The notes below the pieces were generated by a model. It worked only from the letters and a program-made list of their open reading frames with translations, was not told the origin of the DNA and made no database searches. Below, piece by piece: positions 1 to 6,415 of a stretch of DNA of 7,833 nucleotides. A program made the position numbers and the translations under genes. Every line of letters begins with the position of its first letter. Position 1 is the stretch's first letter. Origin of the DNA: Desulfofustis sp. (GTDB taxonomy: Bacteria > Desulfobacterota > Desulfobulbia > Desulfobulbales > Desulfocapsaceae); assembly GCA_030604345.1 (NCBI GenBank), contig JAUVWB010000065.1, positions 1-7,833 of the forward strand, written 5' to 3'.

Positions 1-2023
1 CAGTAACTCGCCGCATCGACTCGACCTCCACCAAGGCCTCGTGAAACAGCGTGCCTCCGCCCATGTCCGAACAATGCTGGGAGACCAGGTCATTGATGCC
101 AGCATCATCCGGGGTTGCCGGCCAGTACAAGCCCTCGGCGACCACCACCCCCGGCTGGGTATCGTTGCTGACCGCTGCCCGCCGAATCACGCTGCCACGA
201 AAATTCCGCACCTGCACCGGGTCGCCACCAGAGATGGACCGCTCTCGTGCATCGCGGGGATGGATCAGCAACTCGCCGGTCTCGCCGAGGTAGCGTTCAC
301 CGAAGGTGGAGTTGAGCATCCGTGCCAAGGGCGGCGTTATCAGCTTCATTGGAAAGCGGCTCAGCAGGTCGGGGTGATCGAACTCGAGACCCTCAAGCAG
401 GCAGGCATGGGGCGGCAGGGTCGGGTCGTCAGCGTTGACGAAACGGAAGCGGCAGCCGGCTCGCTGAAAGGGTGCCTCACCACGGCGGGCCCGCACCGAC
501 TCGATATAGCCGCCGCCGGCAACATCAGCCGGGCTGACGGCGGCCGGCAATTCCGCAACGGTTTCCAGGTAGGCCAGGATCCGGTCATCCACGCTCTGGA
601 AAAACGGCGGGTCGGAAAATCCCATCTTTCTCGCCAGCGTTTGAAACAGCTCGAAATTGCTGATGGCCTCCCCGGCAGGCGATACCACCGGATCGACAAC
701 CCCGAGAAAAAAATGGCCGTAGGAGCGGTAGATGTCCCGGTTTTCCAAAAAGGTGGTGGCCGGCAGCAGAAGATCTGCATAGCGGGCCGTCGGCGTCATC
801 ACCTGTTCGTGGACAACGGTGAACAGATCCTCCCGGGCCAGACCACGCCGCACCGTGGCCCCATCGGGAGCGACGGTGAGCGGGTTGGCATTGTAGACGA
901 TCAGCGCCTTAACCGGCGGGCTGCCACCATTGGTCAACATCCGGCCGAGATGAATCATGTTGACGGTGCGCGGGGTGCTGCCGAGCAACTCCGGACAGCT
1001 CAGCCGGTCGGTATCGCCGCCGAACGCGCCGGAGAACAGCAAGACACCGCGCCCCGGCCGGCCGTCATAGAGTCCAAGCCCGGCGGCCAACGCGGTGATG
1101 GCCCGCACCGCCATACCACCACGGCTGTTGCGACTGAGGCCGACCCCAATACGGAAAAAACTGCGCTGGTGCTCCGCCAGTAAAGAGGCCAATTGCTCCA
1201 TGCTCTGTCGGTCAACCCCACTCTGTTCGGTAAATCGCTCGAAGGGGACGCTGCGCAGGTATCCGGCCAGCTGCTCGAAGCCGTTTGTCTGCGCGGTAAT
1301 GAACTCGTTGTCGAGCCGCTGCCGTTCCAGCAGCACACGCATCACACCCAGGGCCAGCGCACTGTCACCACCGGGCGCCACCGGGATGTACCAATCGGCG
1401 TGCCGGGCGGTATCGTTGCGATAGGGGTCGATAACCAAGAGCTTCGCCCCGTTTTTCCGGGCCTGGGCAACATAGTTCCAGAAATGCATAGCGGTGGCAC
1501 GGATGTTGATCCCCCAGGCGACGATCAGCGACGCCTCCGCCGCGACTTCCGGCGGAGCACCGCCAACCGGTCCGCACCCCAGCTTCCAGGCGCTGCCGGC
1601 CGCCGTCGAGCAAATGGTCTGCTCGATCCGGGTCGCTCCAAGCCGGTGCACAAACGGGAAGCCGGCAAAGCGATTGACCAATCCCATATTACCGGCATAG
1701 CAAAAGGGCATCACCGTCTCGCCGCCATGGGCCCGGACCCGCTGCTGCAAAGCTTCCACGAGACGCTCCCAGGCCTCGTCCCAGCTGATCCTGGCGAAGC
1801 GCCCCTCCCCTTTGCTGCCGATTCGCACCTGTGGATAGAGCAGCCGCCGCTCCGGGTTCAGACGCTCGGGATAACGCCGCATCTTGCGGCAGATCACGCC
1901 GCGCGTATAGGGGTGGTCGGGATCGCCGGTCAGGGACAAGACCCGCCCAGCCTCGACGGTTGCCAACAACCCGCAACTATCGGGACAATCGAGAGGACAA
2001 ATGGTTTTTTTAACGGTTGACAT
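1..2023 (-). CDS. Molybdopterin-dependent oxidoreductase, DMSO reductase family (3' end outside window)
   Basis: This is a catalytic subunit of the bis-MGD molybdenum/tungsten oxidoreductase superfamily; the substrate cannot be told from sequence. The frame is open for 674 codons from ATG 2023 to the window edge. The [4Fe-4S] motif is N-terminal: C9-x3-C13-x3-C17-x27-C45, within CPLDCPDSCG and GVICRK. It is followed by a typical ISWDEAW segment (79-85). Cys138 (TICSTAAG) falls where FdhF has its selenocysteine when I align on the shared NGAKLLVIDP region, so it is the likely metal ligand. The C-terminal MGD-binding (molydop-binding) domain is reached near residues 580-670. There is no Tat signal, so the protein is probably cytoplasmic. 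A GGAG lies 5 bases before the ATG. Family members are commonly about 700 residues, so little is missing. It is divergent from the 2171 gene, and no electron-transfer partner is visible on its 5' side. Confidence 0.92.
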   Translation of the reverse strand, partial: MSTVKKTICPLDCPDSCGLLATVEAGRVLSLTGDPDHPYTRGVICRKMRRYPERLNPERRLLYPQVRIGSKGEGRFARISWDEAWERLVEALQQRVRAHGGETVMPFCYAGNMGLVNRFAGFPFVHRLGATRIEQTICSTAAGSAWKLGCGPVGGAPPEVAAEASLIVAWGINIRATAMHFWNYVAQARKNGAKLLVIDPYRNDTARHADWYIPVAPGGDSALALGVMRVLLERQRLDNEFITAQTNGFEQLAGYLRSVPFERFTEQSGVDRQSMEQLASLLAEHQRSFFRIGVGLSRNSRGGMAVRAITALAAGLGLYDGRPGRGVLLFSGAFGGDTDRLSCPELLGSTPRTVNMIHLGRMLTNGGSPPVKALIVYNANPLTVAPDGATVRRGLAREDLFTVVHEQVMTPTARYADLLLPATTFLENRDIYRSYGHFFLGVVDPVVSPAGEAISNFELFQTLARKMGFSDPPFFQSVDDRILAYLETVAELPAAVSPADVAGGGYIESVRARRGEAPFQRAGCRFRFVNADDPTLPPHACLLEGLEFDHPDLLSRFPMKLITPPLARMLNSTFGERYLGETGELLIHPRDARERSISGGDPVQVRNFRGSVIRRAAVSNDTQPGVVVAEGLYWPATPDDAGINDLVSQHCSDMGGGTLFHEALVEVESMRRVT

Positions 2024-2102
2024 CGAATCTCCGCATGGATGAACAATTGGTCCGCCCCCCTTGCCTGGCGAGCCGGAAGCTGTTATCGTCACGACCGACG
2101 AC

Positions 2103-2108
2103 AGTATA
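2103..2108 (-). promoter_or_regulatory. Possible -10 element for the molybdopterin oxidoreductase
   Basis: On the minus strand this reads TATACT (5 of 6 to consensus), which would start transcription about 73 bases before the ATG at 2023. The nearest -35-like sequence, TTGAAG, sits only 14 bases upstream, which is too close. I see no good -35 at 16-18 bases. An activator-dependent or non-sigma70 promoter would fit equally well. Confidence 0.25.
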
Positions 2109-2117
2109 CCCGGTAAC

Positions 2118-2135
2118 GGAGTCTTCAACGACTCC
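2118..2135. repeat. Perfect 6-bp inverted repeat in the divergent intergenic region
   Basis: GGAGTC, a 6-base spacer (TTCAAC), then GACTCC. It lies in the 147-bp gap between the oxidoreductase and the UPF0316 gene, 10 bases from the minus-strand TATACT element and 35 bases before ATG 2171. It could be an operator or an RNA hairpin in the leader of the plus-strand gene. The following TTTACAG is too short a T-run for a convincing terminator. Confidence 0.4.
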
Positions 2136-2170
2136 TTTACAGAACCTTTTGAATCGCAGAGCGCTCCACC

Positions 2171-2761
2171 ATGGAACAGATGCTAGACCCCACTTTCTTC
2201 CTGCAACCGGCAAACCTCATCTACGGTCTGTTCATCTTCGCCGCCCGGGTCGTAGACGTATCGCTGGGCACCCTGCGCACCATCGCCATCGTCCACGGAC
2301 GGACCACGCTCTCTTTCTGGCTCGGCTTTTTCGAATCGGCCATCTGGCTGGCCGTCGTCTCCACCATTGTCCAGACCGTGGCCAGCCAACCCCTTTACGG
2401 GGTCATCTCTGCCTTCGGCTTTGCCACGGGCAATACAGTGGGGATTAAAATTGAGAAGCGGATCGCCCTGGGCAACCTGATCCTGCGAGTCATCAGCAGA
2501 GGACATGCCAAAAAGCTGACCGACTCCTTGCGGGACCAGGGTTATCGGGTTACCACCTTCAGCGGGGAAGGAAAATCGGGGCCGGTGACCGAGCTCTATA
2601 TCGTCTGCCGCCGACGAGACCTGAAAAGCCTGCTGGGTCGCATCATGTCCCTGGACCCGGAAGCGTTTTACGTCACTGAACAAGCCGGTTCGGTGAGCAA
2701 TGTCTACCGCCCGATCATGCAGCCGGTGACCGGCTGGCGGGCCATCCTGAAAAAGAAATAA
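2171..2761 (+). CDS. UPF0316 family membrane protein (DUF5698 + DUF2179)
   Basis: The 196-residue protein resembles the UPF0316/YebE-type family, whose function is unknown to me. Hydrophobic membrane segments lie at about 15-35, 47-70 and 74-92. The first runs into the family-typical stretch [15 protein letters not shown] (24-38), and the second contains the conserved FFE (53-55). The soluble C-terminal part (about 98-170, from [15 protein letters not shown]) looks like the DUF2179 domain, a small alpha/beta module. Length matches the family. The start at 2171 has only a weak upstream ribosome site; a second in-frame ATG at 2180 would remove three residues and is equally possible. It is followed by the glmU-like gene after 17 bases, so the two are probably cotranscribed, although no functional link between them is obvious. 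Confidence 0.85.
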   Translation: MEQMLDPTFFLQPANLIYGLFIFAARVVDVSLGTLRTIAIVHGRTTLSFWLGFFESAIWLAVVSTIVQTVASQPLYGVISAFGFATGNTVGIKIEKRIALGNLILRVISRGHAKKLTDSLRDQGYRVTTFSGEGKSGPVTELYIVCRRRDLKSLLGRIMSLDPEAFYVTEQAGSVSNVYRPIMQPVTGWRAILKKK

Positions 2762-2778
2762 GAGACGAATCAGCAGCC

Positions 2779-3825
2779 ATGACCGCTTCCTCCGCACTAG
2801 CCGCCATCGTCCTGGCCGCCGGCAAGGGTACGAGAATGAAGTCGTCCCGAGCCAAGGTACTGCACGAAGTCTTTTACCGACCGATGCTTCACCACGTACT
2901 CGATGCCGTACAGCCGTTGCGGGCTGTCAAGACCATCGTCATCGTCGGTCACCAGCGAGACCGGGTGGAACAAGCGATCAGCACCTTCCCGGTCACCTGC
3001 GTTGAACAGCACGAGCAACTCGGCACCGGCCACGCTGTGCTGTGTGCCAAAGCGGAACTGGCCGATTTTTCCGGTACGGTGCTGGTCCTGTGCGGCGATT
3101 CGCCACTCCTGCAGACCCGCCATCTGCAGGAGATGCTGGAAACTCATCACCAATCAGGGACCGCCCTGACGATCATGACCACGCGTCTGGACCAGCCGAC
3201 CGGTTACGGGCGCATTATCAGCAACCGGGAGGGGGCGGTACAGGCCATCGTCGAAGAAAAAGACGCTTCCTTGCAGCAACGCCGTATCACGGAGATCAAC
3301 GCCGGACTGTATTGCGTGGAGAAAGAATTCCTGTTCGCCGCCCTGAATCGGGTTACCCGTGATAACAGCCAGAAGGAGATGTACCTCACCGACATCGTCG
3401 GCATCGCCGTAGCCGACGGGATTGCCGTTGGTCGCTACGAACACCCGGTGCCGTTTGAGGTGCTCGGCGTCAACTCCCGGGTCGAGTTGGCCCTGGCCCA
3501 TGGCGAGATCAGACGACGCCGCAATCGGGAATTGTTGGCCGCCGGAATCACGATGCACGACCCGGCCTCCATTACCGTTGCCCCCACCGTGGAGATCGGC
3601 CCCGATTGTACCCTCACCGAACGCATTACCATTCTTGGCACCAGCCGCCTGGGAGCACGATGCCGCATTGGTGCCGGGGTGGTGCTTGACAACGCCGACA
3701 TCGGTCCCGACGTAGAAATAGGCGCCAACAGCGTCCTTTCCGGTTGCTCAATCAAAGCCGGGACGCGGGTTCCACCCCTGTCCGTCGGCGTCAGTGGGGA
3801 AGGTCCCGGGACCGCTTCGGGGTAA
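2779..3825 (+). CDS. glmU: GlmU-type UDP-GlcNAc pyrophosphorylase, lacking the acetyltransferase half
   Basis: Predicted N-acetylglucosamine-1-phosphate uridylyltransferase, which makes UDP-GlcNAc for peptidoglycan and LPS from UTP and GlcNAc-1-P. The nucleotidyltransferase domain (about 6-235) is intact: LAAGKGTRM (12-20) with K26, EQLGTGHA (79-86), the metal-binding aspartate in LCGDSPL (D107), GYGRI (142-146), EEKDA (159-163), EINAG (172-176) and GVN (230-232). The C-terminal part has only three or four left-handed beta-helix coils (about 258-332: TVEIG, RLGARCRIGAG, DIGPDVEIGA). It stops where E. coli GlmU (456 residues) would begin the acetyltransferase active site. The last 16 residues are Gly/Pro/Ser-rich. 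No coding sequence for the missing part follows, so this is not a simple frameshift visible here. The Shine-Dalgarno is weak. Confidence 0.9.
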   Translation: MTASSALAAIVLAAGKGTRMKSSRAKVLHEVFYRPMLHHVLDAVQPLRAVKTIVIVGHQRDRVEQAISTFPVTCVEQHEQLGTGHAVLCAKAELADFSGTVLVLCGDSPLLQTRHLQEMLETHHQSGTALTIMTTRLDQPTGYGRIISNREGAVQAIVEEKDASLQQRRITEINAGLYCVEKEFLFAALNRVTRDNSQKEMYLTDIVGIAVADGIAVGRYEHPVPFEVLGVNSRVELALAHGEIRRRRNRELLAAGITMHDPASITVAPTVEIGPDCTLTERITILGTSRLGARCRIGAGVVLDNADIGPDVEIGANSVLSGCSIKAGTRVPPLSVGVSGEGPGTASG

Positions 3826-3829
3826 GGGT

Positions 3830-3864
3830 CCGCTCGGCGGTTTCCCCCAGAGCGGTTTCTATTT
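3830..3864 (+). terminator. Likely rho-independent terminator after the glmU-like gene
   Basis: CCGCTC (3830-3835) pairs perfectly with GAGCGG (3850-3855). Inside it, GGCGG and CCCCC can add four more pairs around one mismatch. TTTCTATTT follows directly. It begins five bases after the stop codon at 3825. The T-run is interrupted, so efficiency may be moderate. Confidence 0.6.
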
Positions 3865-3891
3865 GGCAGCGAGTTCGGTTCAGCGTATAGT
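3863..3891 (+). promoter_or_regulatory. Strong sigma70-like promoter of the purH-to-dgkA unit
   Basis: TTGGCA (3863-3868), a 17-base spacer, then TATAGT (3886-3891). Each hexamer matches consensus at 5 of 6 positions and the spacing is optimal. Transcription would start near 3898, giving a leader of about 68 bases before ATG 3966. The -35 touches the tail of the preceding terminator, so the two transcription units are packed back to back. Confidence 0.7.
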
Positions 3892-3965
3892 TATGCAACC
3901 GACCCCCCGGCCGATAACCGGAGAGGTGCCCGTTTCTCGACCATCAACCACATGAGGTCACGGCC

Positions 3966-5255
3966 ATGAGTGATATAAAAAAGATGTACACCACCATCCT
4001 CGGTGACCATTTCCCCACGGAAATGACCATCACCTTCGGCGACCAGCGATTGATCTATCGCAAGCGAACCTGGAACATCGCCCAGGAGGACGGTCGATAC
4101 GAAGAACGGGGCATCCGTTACGGCGAAAATCCCGACCAGGAAGCGGCCCTCTACGAATTGGTCAACGGCAATCTGGAGTTGGGCGGCTGCCGTTATATCG
4201 AACCTGGCAACGGTCTGGTTTCGGCCATCAGCGCAGAAGACATGCTGCAGGTGGGCAAACATCCGGGTAAAATCAACCTGACCGACATCGACAACGGACT
4301 CAACATCATCAAATACCTGATGAAGCGGCCGGCGGCGGTGATTCTCAAGCATAACAACCCGTGCGGGGCAGCCGTTGCACCCTCGCTGGCCGAAGCCTTC
4401 GACCGAGCCAACCGGGCTGACCGGATTGCCGCCTTCGGTGGCGCCGTGGTGCTCAACCGAGCCTGCGACCGGGAAACCGCCGAACTGCTTGCGGACAATT
4501 ACCTGGAAGTGGTTTGCGCCCCGGACTTCATCGAAAACAGTCTGGACATCATCAAAAAGAGAAAAAACCTGCGCGTCATCAAGATAGCGCGGATCGAGCG
4601 CCTGGCCGAGTTTGAGCGCTATCGGTTCGTCGACTTCAAGAGCCTCATCGACGGCGGCATCATCGTCCAGCAATCGGCTCTGAACTCGGTCCGGACCCCG
4701 GACGACCTGAAACCGGCCATTGCCGAATGGCAAGGCACGACCTACCGCTGCGAGCGGGAGCCCACCCAGCAGGAAGAGGACGATATGCTTTTCGGGTGGG
4801 CCATAGAGCACGGGGTGACCTCCAATTCCGTTCTCTACGTCAAGAACGGCTGCACCGTCGGTATCGGCACTGGTGAGCAGGACCGCGTCGGGGTGGCCGA
4901 GATAGCCGTCCACAAGGCCTACATTAAGTATGCGGACATCCTCTGTTTCGACCGCCACCGGATCTCCTATGCCGATCTGGAACTGGCGATCGCCCGCGGC
5001 GAACGAAAGACCGAGGAAAAACAGGAGATCGACCGGCAGGTGGCTGCCGACCGGGCCGGCCTGCCCGGCTCGGTGATGATCTCCGATGCGTTCTTCCCCT
5101 TCCGGGACGGCGCCGAGGTGGGGATCAAACAGGGCGTTGGCGCCATCCTCCAAGCCGGGGGATCACTCCGTGACTTCGAGACCATTCAAGCCTGCAACGA
5201 AGCGGACCCGAAGGTGGCCATGAAATTCACCGGGCAACGATCATTTAAACACTGA
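3966..5255 (+). CDS. purH: AICAR formyltransferase, single-domain PurH (no IMP cyclohydrolase domain)
   Basis: Predicted to transfer a formyl group from 10-formyl-THF to AICAR, the penultimate step of purine synthesis. The 429 residues cover only the formyltransferase part. Visible motifs are RYGENPDQ (51-58), LKHNNPCG (127-134, with K128/H129 matching the catalytic Lys-His of the family), AFGG (156-159), SNSVLYVKNGCTVGIGTGEQDRV (within 286-308), SDAFFPFRDG (373-382), ILQAGGSLRD (394-403) and the C-terminal MKFTGQRSFKH. The roughly 200-residue MGS-like cyclohydrolase domain of standard PurH (about 530 residues) is absent, and the N-terminus starts with a short unrelated extension. A charged segment at about 320-365 looks longer than in E. 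coli PurH. GAGG at 3954-3957 is a good ribosome site 8 bases before the ATG. First gene of a four-gene unit. Confidence 0.93.
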   Translation: MSDIKKMYTTILGDHFPTEMTITFGDQRLIYRKRTWNIAQEDGRYEERGIRYGENPDQEAALYELVNGNLELGGCRYIEPGNGLVSAISAEDMLQVGKHPGKINLTDIDNGLNIIKYLMKRPAAVILKHNNPCGAAVAPSLAEAFDRANRADRIAAFGGAVVLNRACDRETAELLADNYLEVVCAPDFIENSLDIIKKRKNLRVIKIARIERLAEFERYRFVDFKSLIDGGIIVQQSALNSVRTPDDLKPAIAEWQGTTYRCEREPTQQEEDDMLFGWAIEHGVTSNSVLYVKNGCTVGIGTGEQDRVGVAEIAVHKAYIKYADILCFDRHRISYADLELAIARGERKTEEKQEIDRQVAADRAGLPGSVMISDAFFPFRDGAEVGIKQGVGAILQAGGSLRDFETIQACNEADPKVAMKFTGQRSFKH

Positions 5256-5275
5256 CAATCGGCCGGAGCGTCACC

Positions 5276-5593
5276 ATGCAGACCTATTTCAGCGAAACGA
5301 AGCCCATCCACCGACACCGACTCATCCGCCGCGCCAAAGAGGCCATCTCCACCGAGCTTGACGGCGAGACGGTCATACTCCACATCGGGACCGGAATCTA
5401 CAGCGGGCTTGATCGAGTCGGAACAACCATCTGGAATGGCCTGGAGCAACCGGCCTCCTTTCTCAGCCTGAAGCAAAAAATTCTCAAGGAGTATGAAGTC
5501 TCGGAACAACAATGCATAACCGATCTCTGCTCGTTTCTCAACGACCTGATCAACAATCAACTCATCATCGTTGAAGATGAGCAAATTCTTTAA
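5276..5593 (+). CDS. PqqD-like protein (lasso B1 / RiPP recognition element type)
   Basis: This 105-residue protein has the PqqD fold pattern: a strand pair (ETVILHIGTGIYSGLD, 31-46), the family signature VGTTIWNGLEQP (48-59), then helices with a KILKEYEV (68-75) and FLNDLINNQLIIV (87-99) ending. PqqD-like proteins bind the leader of a ribosomally made peptide and present it to a modifying enzyme; a stand-alone version encoded next to a B2 protease is the lasso B1 arrangement. GGAG at 5265-5268 lies 7 bases before the ATG. The gene starts 20 bases after purH and overlaps the B2 gene by 17 bases, so the two are surely translated together. The target peptide is unknown. The domain call is firm; the peptide-modification role is inference. 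Confidence 0.87.
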   Translation: MQTYFSETKPIHRHRLIRRAKEAISTELDGETVILHIGTGIYSGLDRVGTTIWNGLEQPASFLSLKQKILKEYEVSEQQCITDLCSFLNDLINNQLIIVEDEQIL

Positions 5594-6041
5594 ATTCTAT
5601 AAACTTACCTGGGCAGAAAAACGCCTTTTCCTGCAAGCCGTCATCCTGCTCGGGTACTACCGGCTGGCGCTGCTGATCATGTCCTTGCCCCACCTTCTCA
5701 AAACAGCGCAACAATCTCAACGGACCGGGTTACCGCAATCTCAGCTTACTGTAGCGCAGCTGTCCAGGCTCATCAAGGCGGCAATCCGTCTCGTTCCGGG
5801 AGCCACCTGCCTGTCAAACACCTTGGCCAGCCATCGCTTGTTTAACAACCATGGCTTCCGAACAAAGGTACACATCGGCGTCAACAAGGACCGGGATCGA
5901 GGCTTCGAAGCCCATGCCTGGCTCACGCTTGACGAAGACATTGTTATCGGTGACCTCCCCGACTTGGCTAAGTTCCGGGAACTGCCGCCCCTCGAAACGA
6001 CTTATGTCGATCGTCAGGAGGTTCGGGCGCAATGGCGCTGA
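5577..6041 (+). CDS. Lasso peptide B2-like protein (transglutaminase-fold leader peptidase)
   Basis: The 154-residue protein matches the lasso biosynthesis B2 family (Transglut_core3). Its N-terminal region has a hydrophobic stretch (about 18-41, LQAVILLGYYRLALL) typical of these proteins. A Cys-His-Asp triad follows: C78 in GATCLSNTLASHRLF, H113 in EAHAWL and D126 in IVIGD, spaced much like the triad of McjB. GFRTKVHIGV (93-102) is also family-typical. In lasso systems B2 removes the leader peptide once B1 has bound it. I chose ATG 5577; a TTG at 5571 would add two residues. The gene overlaps the PqqD-like gene by 17 bases and dgkA by 10. There is no lasso cyclase or precursor in the window, so the substrate is open. 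Confidence 0.88.
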   Translation: MSKFFKFYKLTWAEKRLFLQAVILLGYYRLALLIMSLPHLLKTAQQSQRTGLPQSQLTVAQLSRLIKAAIRLVPGATCLSNTLASHRLFNNHGFRTKVHIGVNKDRDRGFEAHAWLTLDEDIVIGDLPDLAKFRELPPLETTYVDRQEVRAQWR

Positions 6042-6415
6042 AACCGGGCAAGAAAGGCCTGACCCGTCTGATCCATGCGTGCGGCTATTCGCTGAGCGGG
6101 TTTCGGGCAGCTCTGCGCCACGAAGCAGCCTTTCGCCAGGAGGTAGCGCTTTTCGTTGTGTTGCTGCCGATCCTGCTGCTGCTGCCCAGCGACGGAATGA
6201 GCAAGTGCCTGCTATTGCTGGTCAACACCCTGGTGCTGATCGTGGAGTTGCTCAATTCTGCGGTTGAAGCTGTTGTCGACAAGGTCTCTCCGGAATTCCA
6301 CGAACTGGCAAAACGGGCCAAAGATATGGGGAGCGCCGCCGTTTTGCTCAGCCTGGTAATCGCTGCTGTCGTCTGGGCAACGGTGTTGTATCCGATCTTT
6401 TTCAAGGTTCCTTAG
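6032..6415 (+). CDS. dgkA: Diacylglycerol kinase
   Basis: Small inner-membrane kinase that phosphorylates diacylglycerol to phosphatidic acid, recycling lipid released during envelope-glycan synthesis. The 127 residues align well with E. coli DgkA: GYSLSGFRAALRHEAAFRQE (18-37), three hydrophobic helices (about 39-53, 57-73, 103-121), the active-site stretch VELLNSAVEAVVD (71-83; E72, N75 and E79 correspond to E. coli E69, N72 and E76) and HELAKRAKDMGSAAV (90-104). AGGAG at 6016-6020 lies just upstream. It starts within the last 10 bases of the B2 gene, so it is translationally coupled to it. Its TAG stop overlaps the stop of the convergent oxidoreductase gene, leaving no room for a terminator. 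Confidence 0.97.
   Translation: MALKPGKKGLTRLIHACGYSLSGFRAALRHEAAFRQEVALFVVLLPILLLLPSDGMSKCLLLLVNTLVLIVELLNSAVEAVVDKVSPEFHELAKRAKDMGSAAVLLSLVIAAVVWATVLYPIFFKVP

Noticed and set aside
41..2020. Two long plus-strand open frames (41-1183 and 1193-2020)
   Set aside because: Both lie antisense to the continuous molybdopterin oxidoreductase frame, which has clear family motifs; their translations are Gly/Arg/His-rich and resemble no family I know.
2183..2797. 204-codon minus-strand frame opposite the UPF0316 gene
   Set aside because: Antisense shadow of a gene with clear membrane segments and family motifs; composition is Gly/Asp/Arg-rich without pattern.
3893..3955. 20-codon plus-strand frame (MQPTPRPITGEV...) upstream of purH as a leader peptide or RiPP precursor
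   Set aside because: It has no ribosome site, and its ATG lies before the transcription start expected from the TTGGCA/TATAGT promoter. There is no leader-core pattern and no lasso-type Gly/Cys core with a downstream Asp/Glu.
3891..5153. 420-codon open frame on the minus strand opposite purH
   Set aside because: It is wholly antisense to a gene with unmistakable AICAR formyltransferase motifs; long antisense frames are common in GC-rich genes with this codon bias, and its translation shows no recognisable domain.
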